Part shown: positions 1-8,235 of the stretch, piece by piece
How the letters are laid out: the number at the start of each line of letters is the position of its first letter
Position numbering within the stretch: position 1 is the stretch's first letter
Assembly: GCA_019638835.1 (NCBI GenBank)
Contig: JAHBTC010000005.1
Coordinates: forward strand, 1-49,315
DNA length: 49,315 nt
Direction: 5' to 3'
Source of the DNA: Fimbriimonadaceae bacterium
GTDB lineage: Bacteria > Armatimonadota > Fimbriimonadia > Fimbriimonadales > Fimbriimonadaceae
The notes under the pieces: generated by a model
Told to the model about the DNA's origin: nothing
Seen by the model: the letters and a program-made list of their open reading frames with translations, nothing else
The model's database searches: none
Made by a program: the position numbers and the translations under genes

Positions 1-46
1 CGGTCGGCGAAGTCTGGGTGAGAAACAGCAGACCGAGGCCGATCAT
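1..46 (-). CDS. 5' end of an exported small protein gene (partial)
   Basis: Only the first 15 codons lie in the window; the rest continues beyond base 1. The ATG overlaps the TGA stop of the MFS transporter gene as TGATG, the usual sign of translational coupling in an operon. The visible residues are MIGLGLLFLTQTSPT, a short hydrophobic run that looks like the start of a signal peptide or membrane segment. No function can be given. The alternative is that this ATG is chance and the MFS gene is the last of its operon; the tight overlap and the hydrophobic run favour a real gene. Confidence 0.4.
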   Translation of the reverse strand, partial: MIGLGLLFLTQTSPT

Positions 47-1383
47 CACGTTTCAGACGCATGGAGCTCGTCTCCGTGCCGCGTACCAACCGTTTCCGGC
101 AGAAGCATCGTTCCGATAACGACCGTAATCGCAGCGACTGCCAGCGGATAGATCAGGCCGGAAAGCTGGTTGCCCGTGTTCGCTACGACAGCCGTGCTGA
201 TGAGTGGCACAAGCCCGCCAAAAACGCCATTGCCAATGTGATACGGCAAAGACATGCTGGTGTAGCGAATCCGAGTGGGGAAGAGTTCGACAAGGAAGGC
301 GGCGATCGGGCCGTATACCATCGTGACGAACACAACTTGGAGGAAGACGATCCCTCCCGCCATCAGCCAGTTCGGATCCACTTTGTCCACACCTGCGGCC
401 TGTAAACCCATGAAGAGAGGCACATCTAGGAGCACAGCAAGACCGCAACCTAGCATCATTAGCTTCTTGCGTCCAATACGGTCGCTTAGATGACCGAAGA
501 CAACAAAGAGAGGAGTCGCAAGAAGCAGAGACACCATCATCACGGTCCAAACACCGTCTCTCGGGAGGCCAAGTGTCTTCTCCATAAAGCTCATGGCGTA
601 GAACTGCCCCGTGTACCAGACGACGCCTTGGCCAGCCGTTGCTCCGAAGAGGGCAAGCAATACGAGCCGTCGATTCTCCGGGTTAACGAAGCTTTCACGA
701 AGGGGGTTCTTGCTGACTTCGCCCTTCTCTTTTAGCTTGGCAAACAACGGCGACTCCTTCATTGAGAGCCGGATAAACAGCGAAACCACAAGCAACGCCG
801 CCGACAAAAGAAACGGTAGCCGCCACCACCACGCGTTAAACGCTTCGGTTCCGACACTTCGTTCAACGAGGAGAAGCACGATCAAGGACAACACGAGCCC
901 GAGAGTTGCGGTCGTTTGGATGAAACTGGTGTAGTAACCGCGACGTTCCGGGGGGCAGTGCTCGGCGACGTAGGTTGCGGCGCCGCCGTATTCTCCGCCT
1001 AAGGCAAGTCCTTGGATCATTCGGAGCGTGACGAGAATGATTGGGGCCGCGACGCCAATCTGCGCATAGCCCGGAAGAAGCCCAATGACGAACGTACTCC
1101 CTCCCATCAGGACAAGAGTGATGAGGAATGTGTACTTACGCCCGACCAGGTCACCAAGCCTCCCAAAGACGAGGGCCCCGAACGGGCGCACCACGAACCC
1201 GACCGCGAAGGTGGCGAGAGCCTTGAGGAATCCTACAATACTGTCCCCCTCGGCGAAGAACTGGCTACCGATGAGCGCGGCGAGTGCGCCAAAGATGTAA
1301 AAGTCGTACCACTCGATGAGGGTGCCGACGCTGGAAGCGACGATGACTTTGCGGAGGGTTTTGGGATCGGCGGTTTCAGCCAT
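46..1383 (-). CDS. MFS transporter, metabolite:H+ symporter (MHS) family
   Basis: A 445-residue integral membrane protein with about 12 hydrophobic helices, the usual MFS size. The N-terminus carries GTLIEWYDFYIFG, characteristic of the MHS branch (ProP, KgtP, ShiA and relatives). MFS motif A appears twice, as GRLGDLVGRK near residue 73 and GHLSDRIGRKK near residue 300, as expected from two six-helix halves. RMIQGLALGGEYGGA near residue 120 is also typical of this branch. Members import small organic acids, betaine, proline or shikimate with protons across the inner membrane; the substrate cannot be read from sequence. The gene starts with ATG about 30 bases beyond the terminator of the upstream gene. 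No clear Shine-Dalgarno sequence is seen. Confidence 0.9.
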   Translation of the reverse strand: MAETADPKTLRKVIVASSVGTLIEWYDFYIFGALAALIGSQFFAEGDSIVGFLKALATFAVGFVVRPFGALVFGRLGDLVGRKYTFLITLVLMGGSTFVIGLLPGYAQIGVAAPIILVTLRMIQGLALGGEYGGAATYVAEHCPPERRGYYTSFIQTTATLGLVLSLIVLLLVERSVGTEAFNAWWWRLPFLLSAALLVVSLFIRLSMKESPLFAKLKEKGEVSKNPLRESFVNPENRRLVLLALFGATAGQGVVWYTGQFYAMSFMEKTLGLPRDGVWTVMMVSLLLATPLFVVFGHLSDRIGRKKLMMLGCGLAVLLDVPLFMGLQAAGVDKVDPNWLMAGGIVFLQVVFVTMVYGPIAAFLVELFPTRIRYTSMSLPYHIGNGVFGGLVPLISTAVVANTGNQLSGLIYPLAVAAITVVIGTMLLPETVGTRHGDELHASET

Positions 1384-1413
1384 CGGATTCGGTTGACTTT
1401 ACCGCCGTGAGCA

Positions 1414-1452
1414 CGCAAAAACACTGGCTCTTCAAAGAGAGGAGCCAGTGTT
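1414..1452 (-). terminator. Rho-independent terminator after the PA14/DUF1080 gene
   Basis: On the minus strand an 11-bp stem, AACACTGGCTC paired with GAGCCAGTGTT, closes a loop of 11 bases and is followed by a run of T residues (GTTTTTGCG). It begins about 27 bases after the stop codon of the gene at 1479-4715 and lies before the MFS start. It therefore separates the two minus-strand units. Confidence 0.85.
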
Positions 1453-1478
1453 GATTGGATCGTGGTTCGATTCGGTGC

Positions 1479-4400
1479 TTACCACTCGCCCGAAAGTGGG
1501 CGAATGCGCAGATTCCGGAACTCCACCAAGTCACCGTGGTCTTGAAGGACAATGTAGCCCTTCAGGTTCTTGGCGAAGCCGGGCCAATCCCGGAACTTGC
1601 TCGCCGCCAGCCGCCGGGCAAAGTCCATGGTCGTGATGTCATATCGCGCGGTCAGGTTTCCGTTGAGATATTGCTCTACGACAGGGCCCCGAGCAACGAT
1701 GCGAACCGAGTTCCACATGCCAGCGGGGTGGGCTACGCGCGCAGGGGGCGCAATCAGTGCATAGAGTGAGCCCGCGCTCGTGAGCGGGTTTCCACCGTCG
1801 GCATGTCCCTCATCATCGAGGATCTGCATCTCCGGCCCGGTTTCGTACGCCATATTTCGATCCGTGCTTGCGCGGTAAATGATGCCGCTATTGCCGTTGG
1901 GGCTGACTTTCCAGTCGAGTCGGAGTTCGAAGTCGCCGTACTCGCCGAGGATCATCAAGTCACCTCCTTCGACGCCGGGCGTGAACGTCAGGATTCCGTC
2001 CTTTGCCGACCAGCCGGCCGGTACGTGATCTTTGTGCCATCCGATGAAGTTGCTAAGGCTGTTCCCGTCGAAAAGCAACTTAAAGCCTTCACTTGCTTCT
2101 TCGGCCGTCAATTGATTGATCGGCGCTGGAGGTGCCGGTATGACTTCGTGGGTTCGTTCCGGCATACGATTCAGCGTGTACCAGGCTTCGGTCGACCAAA
2201 TCGCGTGACCTAATGTGCTGATAAACGACGGCATCACCCGGACATAGAAGACGTGACCCGGTTTGAGATTGGCCACTTCAAGGAAGATCTTCTTACGATC
2301 ATGGCTGATCGTCACCGAATCAACGGCTAATCGTTCGGAATCAACCTTCGGGCCACCGTATTGGGCAGTCGGCACGTACTTCCACTGCTCGACTTGATAG
2401 AAGCTGGAGTCTTGACCCAGATTCTCCGCCAGTGGCTCAGTGAGTTCGATCCCAATGCCGTTTTGATACGGCATCACCTTGAGCATCTCGAAGGTAGATT
2501 CAAAGTTGTAGCTCAACTTCTGCAAGCCGAACCACTTCTTGCCCTCTTGCGCCCAGTTCCCCGTGCTACCGATCCCGCCGACGTAAAGGGCTCCGTCCGG
2601 CCCCCAGTCCATCCGGTTGATGCCCGCCATCAGTCCTTGGGTGAATCGAAACACGCATCCCTGCAGCACTCCATCCACTTCTTCGACGAAAACGCGCTTT
2701 AGGCCACCATGGGTAACGTCGCCATGCAACATTTGGCCTTTATACGGACCATTGTTGATGTATGTCATTTGGCTCGGTGAGTTACCGATCTCGTTTTGCG
2801 GTAGCCAAACAACGGGCGGGGTGTCTTCGAGGTTGGCCGTGCCTTCCGGATCAACGGATCGATTCCCGTAGAACGCGCCTTCAATCAGTGGAAGAATCTT
2901 GCTACTTGGGAGCCAGTCACCTTGGTTGTCCGAAATAAAGATTCGGTTTTGATATCCGATTCCTATGCCGTTTGGAGTCCGTAAACCGGCGGCGATGAAT
3001 CGGTAGCTTCCGTCGCGATCGTCAATCGCGACCACACGGCCACGATCCGGGTTTTGGGGCTGCGTGCTACTTCCTCCTGGATTGATTGCCGTGGCCAAGT
3101 TTGCGTAGAACGAATGTCCCCGATGGACGAGACCGAATGCGAACTCGTGGAAATTGTCCGTAACGCCCCACCCGTTTGCCAGAGCGTAGTATTCGTCAAT
3201 CACCTCGTCGCCGTCGTGGTCAATGAGCTTCGTTAGTTCTTGCTTCTGGAGAACGTAGATGTCTCCGTTCACTACCTTGAGTCCGAGAGGTTCGGCGAGT
3301 CCGGCCGCAATCCTTTTCACTCTAGGGTGCTCGGCGAGTCCGCGCACTCGATCAACAATGTAAACCCCGCCGACCTCGTCCCAAGTGCAAACGACAAGAC
3401 GTCCGTCCGGTAGGAAGTCCATTCCTCCAATTCTTGGTTCAAATCCGGGTACGTCAATTGTGCGAAGAGTGAAGGAAGGATGCACACCCGCGAGCGGTTC
3501 GCGGTCTCCCGGACGAGATCGTTCTCCGCCAAACAAGACCCGCTTTTCTCCGGGGGCAGTGACGCGCACTTCGCCACTTTGGGCGGCAAGAGATTCCGTT
3601 GGAATCACGGAAAAGTCAGCATCACCGGGCTTCTTCCATTCGAGCAATAGTCGGGCGTCGGCTTCGTTATTGAAGTACTCAACTTCTATTGGGTGTTCAC
3701 CAACCGCGAGGTCAAGGTAGCCGCTTCGTGCTTCGGTTCCATGTAGGCCATCGTTATCGACTACTCGCTCATCACGGATTGATAGCCGAGAGCCATCGTC
3801 GCTGGAGAGTCGGAACTGGTATCGCCCAGCGACGGGCGCCTTGAGAAATCCGGTGAAGATCGCAAGAAACTTTTCATGGGGGTCGGCGAAGAAATCATTG
3901 CCGAGATCGAGGTTAGGTACGACAACGGAAATGTTTGGTGTTTGTCCTGCAACCAAGCGAGGAATTCGATTGATGTTGCGGTTCACCCAGTAAAGTCGCA
4001 TTGCGATTCCGGGTTCTCGCGCTTGGCTTGTCTCTTGAGAGACCGGCGCAGGCGTCGGAGACGGGAAGTCCATGTCGTCTTCCGGCGCACCGTAACGTAC
4101 AGCCAGCGTGGAACTACCGTTTCTCAAGTGCATCTGATTGTTGATCAGGTTGTCGCCCGCGAATAAAGTATTAGGCGCGAGATACTCCGAGTTCAAATCG
4201 AGTCGTAACTTCGTTCCACGAGGCAGTCCCTCCACGAAGTACGTGCGTACGAGACCAACGCTGCTCAATCGTGGATCAAGGGATTCGGGGCGTTCGCTGA
4301 CCCTTGCCCGACGACCTCCGGGCAGGTCCATCTCGTAGTGAAGTTCCACCCCGGAACCGAGATACTGGTAACCACGGAACCGAGGCTTGATCGGTGTCGT

Positions 4401-4715
4401 GGTGCCATTGTTGTCAAAGAACCATATCTCTCGTTCCGGTCGGTCTTTCTCAAAGGTAAGGCCGCGCGAGGTCGGTTGGGGACCGTGCTGAGCGGTGTAC
4501 ACGGCACCTTGGAAGTTGACATCGCCTTCCCATGCTTTGTAGAAGCCGCAGTTGGTCGCATCGTAAGCCACCCACAGGTTACGGCTAAGAGCAAGCGTTA
4601 CCATGCGTGCCCTTTGGTCGAGTACGGAGCGGAAAACCCATGGATCACGGGGTCGCTCAACCGCCATACCGGTTGTTGTGAGAACAAGGGTCGCAAGCCA
4701 GACACCAGAACGCAT
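1479..4715 (-). CDS. Secreted PA14 / beta-propeller / DUF1080 multidomain protein
   Basis: A 1078-residue protein with a short signal peptide (MRSGVWLATLVLTTTGMA). Residues about 50-220 form a region seen in front of such proteins in other phyla (CGFYKAWEGDVNFQG). Residues about 235-380 are a PA14 domain (RYQFRLSSDDGSRLSI, then WKKPGDADF). About 420-810 is a PQQ/sorbosone-dehydrogenase-like propeller (GGMDFLPDGRLVVCTWDEVG, NGIGIGYQNRIFISDNQGDW). About 878-1078 is a DUF1080 (3-keto-glycoside hydrolase, concanavalin-like) domain starting GFKLLFDGNSL. Such fusions are common in Planctomycetota, Verrucomicrobiota and Armatimonadota and are thought to act on oxidised or complex glycans outside the cytoplasm; the exact reaction is inferred. 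No cytochrome c CXXCH is visible. It is transcribed divergently from the BNR gene. Confidence 0.85.
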   Translation of the reverse strand: MRSGVWLATLVLTTTGMAVERPRDPWVFRSVLDQRARMVTLALSRNLWVAYDATNCGFYKAWEGDVNFQGAVYTAQHGPQPTSRGLTFEKDRPEREIWFFDNNGTTTPIKPRFRGYQYLGSGVELHYEMDLPGGRRARVSERPESLDPRLSSVGLVRTYFVEGLPRGTKLRLDLNSEYLAPNTLFAGDNLINNQMHLRNGSSTLAVRYGAPEDDMDFPSPTPAPVSQETSQAREPGIAMRLYWVNRNINRIPRLVAGQTPNISVVVPNLDLGNDFFADPHEKFLAIFTGFLKAPVAGRYQFRLSSDDGSRLSIRDERVVDNDGLHGTEARSGYLDLAVGEHPIEVEYFNNEADARLLLEWKKPGDADFSVIPTESLAAQSGEVRVTAPGEKRVLFGGERSRPGDREPLAGVHPSFTLRTIDVPGFEPRIGGMDFLPDGRLVVCTWDEVGGVYIVDRVRGLAEHPRVKRIAAGLAEPLGLKVVNGDIYVLQKQELTKLIDHDGDEVIDEYYALANGWGVTDNFHEFAFGLVHRGHSFYANLATAINPGGSSTQPQNPDRGRVVAIDDRDGSYRFIAAGLRTPNGIGIGYQNRIFISDNQGDWLPSSKILPLIEGAFYGNRSVDPEGTANLEDTPPVVWLPQNEIGNSPSQMTYINNGPYKGQMLHGDVTHGGLKRVFVEEVDGVLQGCVFRFTQGLMAGINRMDWGPDGALYVGGIGSTGNWAQEGKKWFGLQKLSYNFESTFEMLKVMPYQNGIGIELTEPLAENLGQDSSFYQVEQWKYVPTAQYGGPKVDSERLAVDSVTISHDRKKIFLEVANLKPGHVFYVRVMPSFISTLGHAIWSTEAWYTLNRMPERTHEVIPAPPAPINQLTAEEASEGFKLLFDGNSLSNFIGWHKDHVPAGWSAKDGILTFTPGVEGGDLMILGEYGDFELRLDWKVSPNGNSGIIYRASTDRNMAYETGPEMQILDDEGHADGGNPLTSAGSLYALIAPPARVAHPAGMWNSVRIVARGPVVEQYLNGNLTARYDITTMDFARRLAASKFRDWPGFAKNLKGYIVLQDHGDLVEFRNLRIRPLSGEW

Positions 4716-4776
4716 CAGTTCGATTATCCCCTACCTGAGAAACAAACGGGACTATCTCGGTGTAGGATGGAGGCAC

Positions 4777-7437
4777 ATGGCCGAAAACTCTTCGCCCCGC
4801 GTCCTCACCGCCGATGACCTAAAGCGCCTCAAGTGGCGGAGTGTCGGCCCTGCAGTGATGGGCGGACGTGTCTCTGATATCGCCTTTGCGCCCGGCAACT
4901 CACGCACTTTCTTCGCCGGCTATGCTACTGGCGGACTCTTCCGCACCAAAAACAACGGAATCTCGTTCGACTCCCTGTTCGACTTTGAAGAGAACACGAG
5001 CATCGGCTCGGTTGCGGTTGCCGACTTGGCTCCCGATTCCAGTGCGTGGACGGACGAAGAAAAGGACGGCAAGTCCAAGAAAGAACTGAAAGAAGCGGGG
5101 AAGGCCCGTGTGATCTGGGTGGGGACCGGCGAAGGTAACGGCCGAAACAGCAGTAGTTGGGGCAACGGAGTCTATCGCAGTACCGACGGTGGAAAGAAGT
5201 GGAAACACTGCGGTCTTGAAGACTCCCACGACATCCCTTGCATCGTCGTCGACCCCCGTGACGCGGAAACGTGTTACGTCGCTGCTCTCGGTCATCTTTG
5301 GGGCGCAAACGAAATGCGCGGCGTGTACAAAACGACGGACGGTGGTGAATCTTGGGAGAAGGTGCTTGGCGTAGACGAAAACAATGGGTGTTGCTGGCTT
5401 GCGATGCACCCCGATGAGCCGGACACTTTGTTTGCCGTTATGTACGAACGTCGGCGAACGGCTTACTCATTCCGAAGTGGAGGCACGAAAGGAGGGCTCT
5501 TCAAGTCCACTGATGCCGGAAAGTCCTGGACAAAGATCACAAACGGCTTGCCGAAGACTGCGGGCAGGATGTGCGTAGATATTTTCCGCGCCAATCCAAA
5601 AATTGTTTACGCCTTGATTGAAAGCAGCGAAGGTGGTTCGAACAGCATTCGCGACGATCGCAGCAAGTCGGGCGGGCTGTTCCGAAGCGAAGACGGCGGC
5701 GAGAGTTGGGAGAGGATGAGCGTACGCGTTCCTCGCGGCTTCTACTTTTGCAAGGTAAAGATTCACCCGACCGACGATCAGAAGATCTATCTGCCGGGTT
5801 GGGACGTGGAGGTGAGCACCGATGGCGGTCGCACCTTCCGTGGCGGATGGGGTGACAAAGCGCACGTTGATATGCATGCCTTCGCATTCGATCCGAATGA
5901 CCCGGATCACATTGTCTTCGGTAGCGATGGAGGCATCTACCAAACGTTCGATGGCGGTGAAAAGTGGCAGTTCCTCAATACGCTCGCTACGGGGCAGTTC
6001 TACAACATTGTGTTGGATGACAGTGACCCCTATCGCATCGCAGGTGGCCTTCAAGACAACGGAAGTTGGGTTGGTCCTTCAGGAACAAATCGAGAAAGCG
6101 AGGAGTACACCGATGGCACTCCCCGAACTGGTATTACGAATGCCGATTGGCAGTTTATCAACTGGGGAGATGGTTTCCACTGTGCGTTTGACCCTACTGA
6201 CAAGAACGTTTTGTATGCGGAGTGGCAAGGCGGGAATGTTGTGCGAACTCATCTGGATACGGGTGAAAGGCTTCACCTGGCACCTCAGCAAGCCGAAGGG
6301 GGAGTTCGATTCCGATTCAATTGGAATAGCCCATTCTTCGTAAGTCATCACAATCCCACGACTCTTTACCTTGGGGGCAACTACGTCTTCAAACTCACCG
6401 ATCGGGGAGACAAGTGGACACGAATCAGTAACGATCTCAGCCACAACGATCCGGCAACGATCGAAACCGTGGGGTCGTCAGCCGAAACGTTCGCCACCGT
6501 TGTGGCACTATCGGAATCCTCACTGAAGAAGGGACACCTTTGGGCGGGAACTGATGACGGCCGAATTCATCGGACCACGAATGACGGTAAGGCGTGGAGC
6601 GAGATCACTCCCGATGCGGTGAGTGGCATGTACGTGTCTCGCATCGAGTCATCTCACTTCGATGTGGAACGAGCATATGCGAGCGTGGACGGACATCGTA
6701 GCGATTGGATGGATCCGATGATTCTGGCCACTCATGACGGGGGCGCAAACTGGCTGGAGGTTACGGGTGATCTTCCGTCCGGTCGCAGCGTGAAGGTCGT
6801 TCGCGAAGATATGTCGAATGAACAAGTGCTGTATTGCGGTACCGAGAACGGCGTTTACGTTAGCGTGGACCAAGGCCAATCCTGGATACGGATGAATGCG
6901 AAAACACTTCCGCATTGTCCGGTAGATGATATTCAGCAACACACGCGAGAGCGCGACCTTGTCCTCGGTACGCATGGTCGATCCATATACATCTTGGATG
7001 ACGCGGGCTTCCTTAGCGAATGTACTCCGGAAAACCTTGAAAAGCCGCTTCACGTCTTTTCATGTCGACCCGCAAAGCCGAAGTTTATGCTTTGGTATCA
7101 GGGCTTGTGGCAGGATCAAGTTTTTCGGGCGGAAAATCCTCCGAAGTTCTCAATCATCACGTATTGGCTTCGTGAGTCAGTTTCTGACCCGGTAAAGATC
7201 TCCATCAAGAACGACAAAGGGCTAGAGGTGTATGAGACTTCCGGGAGTGCCTTTGCGGGAGTCAATCGTGTGACTTGGGATTGTCAGCCAAAGGAGATTA
7301 TGAGGCGATTTGACCAAGGTGAAGAACCATGGCATCCGTTCTTCGTAGCTCCCGGCACTTACAAAGTCGACGTTACGTGCGGTGACCTGAAGTCCTTCAC
7401 GAGCCTAGAAGTTAGACCAGCTTTAGCAAAAGACTGA
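4777..7437 (+). CDS. BNR/Asp-box repeat (VPS10/sortilin-like propeller) protein
   Basis: An 886-residue protein rich in Asp-box turns: STDGGKKW, TTDGGESW, STDAGKSW, SEDGGESW, STDGGRTF, TFDGGEKW, THDGGANW and SVDQGQSW. These imply two consecutive beta-propellers like the VPS10/sortilin and exo-sialidase-like folds. The last ~100 residues look like a FlgD-type Ig domain (PFFVAPGTYKVDVTCGDLKS). The frame is open upstream to 4603, but those codons lie antisense to the start of the neighbouring gene. I chose ATG 4777 because GGAGG precedes it by 3 bases and protein-like sequence begins there. From this start there is no signal peptide, unusual for a family that is mostly exported. Likely role: binding of a protein or glycan, unknown partner. 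Confidence 0.8.
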   Translation: MAENSSPRVLTADDLKRLKWRSVGPAVMGGRVSDIAFAPGNSRTFFAGYATGGLFRTKNNGISFDSLFDFEENTSIGSVAVADLAPDSSAWTDEEKDGKSKKELKEAGKARVIWVGTGEGNGRNSSSWGNGVYRSTDGGKKWKHCGLEDSHDIPCIVVDPRDAETCYVAALGHLWGANEMRGVYKTTDGGESWEKVLGVDENNGCCWLAMHPDEPDTLFAVMYERRRTAYSFRSGGTKGGLFKSTDAGKSWTKITNGLPKTAGRMCVDIFRANPKIVYALIESSEGGSNSIRDDRSKSGGLFRSEDGGESWERMSVRVPRGFYFCKVKIHPTDDQKIYLPGWDVEVSTDGGRTFRGGWGDKAHVDMHAFAFDPNDPDHIVFGSDGGIYQTFDGGEKWQFLNTLATGQFYNIVLDDSDPYRIAGGLQDNGSWVGPSGTNRESEEYTDGTPRTGITNADWQFINWGDGFHCAFDPTDKNVLYAEWQGGNVVRTHLDTGERLHLAPQQAEGGVRFRFNWNSPFFVSHHNPTTLYLGGNYVFKLTDRGDKWTRISNDLSHNDPATIETVGSSAETFATVVALSESSLKKGHLWAGTDDGRIHRTTNDGKAWSEITPDAVSGMYVSRIESSHFDVERAYASVDGHRSDWMDPMILATHDGGANWLEVTGDLPSGRSVKVVREDMSNEQVLYCGTENGVYVSVDQGQSWIRMNAKTLPHCPVDDIQQHTRERDLVLGTHGRSIYILDDAGFLSECTPENLEKPLHVFSCRPAKPKFMLWYQGLWQDQVFRAENPPKFSIITYWLRESVSDPVKISIKNDKGLEVYETSGSAFAGVNRVTWDCQPKEIMRRFDQGEEPWHPFFVAPGTYKVDVTCGDLKSFTSLEVRPALAKD

Positions 7438-7451
7438 ATCTAACCGATACT

Positions 7452-7485
7452 CCTGGTACGTCTAACTATAGTTAGGCTATCCAGG
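7452..7485 (+). promoter_or_regulatory. 34-bp dyad overlapping the phoU ribosome-binding site
   Basis: A perfect 14-base palindrome, CTAACTATAGTTAG (7462-7475), is flanked symmetrically by CCTGG (7452-7456) and CCAGG (7481-7485), each 5 bases away. Twelve of 17 arm positions match. The right arm contains the CCAGGA that would serve as Shine-Dalgarno sequence for the ATG at 7487. It could be a repressor operator or an RNA hairpin that hides the ribosome-binding site. No T run follows, so it is not a terminator. Confidence 0.6.
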
Positions 7486-7486
7486 A

Positions 7487-8158
7487 ATGACGCGCCAGCA
7501 GTTCGACGACAACCTCGAGGAGATTCGAGCCCTCATTCACCGCATGGGAGACTGTGTGGTGGAGATGATCGATCTCGGGGTTCGTTGTGCCTTAGATCCG
7601 GACCCCCAGTTGGTGCAACGAGTCCGGAATCTGGATAACGTCGTGGATGATAGCGAGCGCCGAGCGATGGAACTCGTCGTCGAATCAATGCTCCGGCAGT
7701 CTCCCGTTGCTTCTGACTTGCGATTTCTCACCTCAACTTTGAGCATCATCGGTGAACTTGAGCAGGCGGGTGATGACGCCGAGAAGATGGCGAGTCGGGC
7801 ACACCGCATCCAGAGCGACTTGCCCGACCAGTTCCGCACTATCCTCTATGACTTGGCGCAGGAAGTAGCCGAGATTCTTCGGAGTGCGATCAGCCTTTAC
7901 GATCACTACACTGATGCCCTCGCCGACCGGATCCTCACCCTGGATGACAACGTAGATAGTACTTACAAGTCTGCGCGTCGGCAGTTCATCACGATTATGG
8001 ACGAGCAACCAGGCTCGGCGCGAACGCTTTTCCGTTGCATCAGCGTGTTCCATGCATTGGAACATGCGGCTGATCGAGCCGTCGAAATCACCAAACGGCT
8101 ACGGATTCACTATCGGGGATACGATGAACCGGTCCCGGATACCGAGCCCGACCTTTAA
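7487..8158 (+). CDS. phoU: PhoU-family phosphate signalling protein
   Basis: A 223-residue all-helical cytoplasmic protein with two PhoU repeats, the normal family size (about 220-240). Acidic metal-binding-type motifs recur in each half (NLDNVVDDSERRAMEL near residues 47-62, TLDDNVDSTYKSARRQ near 148-163), and SIIGELEQAGDDAEKMASRA is the family's typical helix. PhoU links the PstSCAB transporter to the PhoR-PhoB two-component system and keeps phosphate genes off when phosphate is plentiful. No pst or pho genes are next to it here. The ATG at 7487 follows CCAGGA closely and lies just beyond a strong dyad that may control it. Confidence 0.9.
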   Translation: MTRQQFDDNLEEIRALIHRMGDCVVEMIDLGVRCALDPDPQLVQRVRNLDNVVDDSERRAMELVVESMLRQSPVASDLRFLTSTLSIIGELEQAGDDAEKMASRAHRIQSDLPDQFRTILYDLAQEVAEILRSAISLYDHYTDALADRILTLDDNVDSTYKSARRQFITIMDEQPGSARTLFRCISVFHALEHAADRAVEITKRLRIHYRGYDEPVPDTEPDL

Positions 8159-8204
8159 GGCACCCGTAAAGGTAACAGGGTAAACCGCCGATAGTAGATA
8201 TAGA

Positions 8205-8225
8205 GCAGTGTCTTTGTCGCACTGC
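8205..8225 (+). promoter_or_regulatory. Small hairpin just before the Shine-Dalgarno of the four-repeat gene
   Basis: GCAGTG (8205-8210) and CACTGC (8220-8225) form a perfect 6-bp stem with a 9-base loop, ending directly against the GAGG ribosome-binding site (8226-8229) of the following gene. A stem this short can occur by chance. It is listed because several genes in this window have hairpins in the same place. Confidence 0.3.
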
Positions 8226-8235
8226 GAGGTTGAGA

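Noticed and set aside
5467-6054. Long open frame (195 codons) on the minus strand inside the BNR gene
   Set aside because: It is antisense to a well-supported gene, has no family features or ribosome-binding site, and its composition follows from the codon bias of the opposite strand. Similar antisense frames at 4900-5409, 9317-9691 and 44764-45273 were dropped for the same reason.
7452-7485. Terminator of the BNR gene
   Set aside because: The dyad is strong but is followed by the phoU start rather than a T run on the plus strand, and its arm is the phoU ribosome-binding site.
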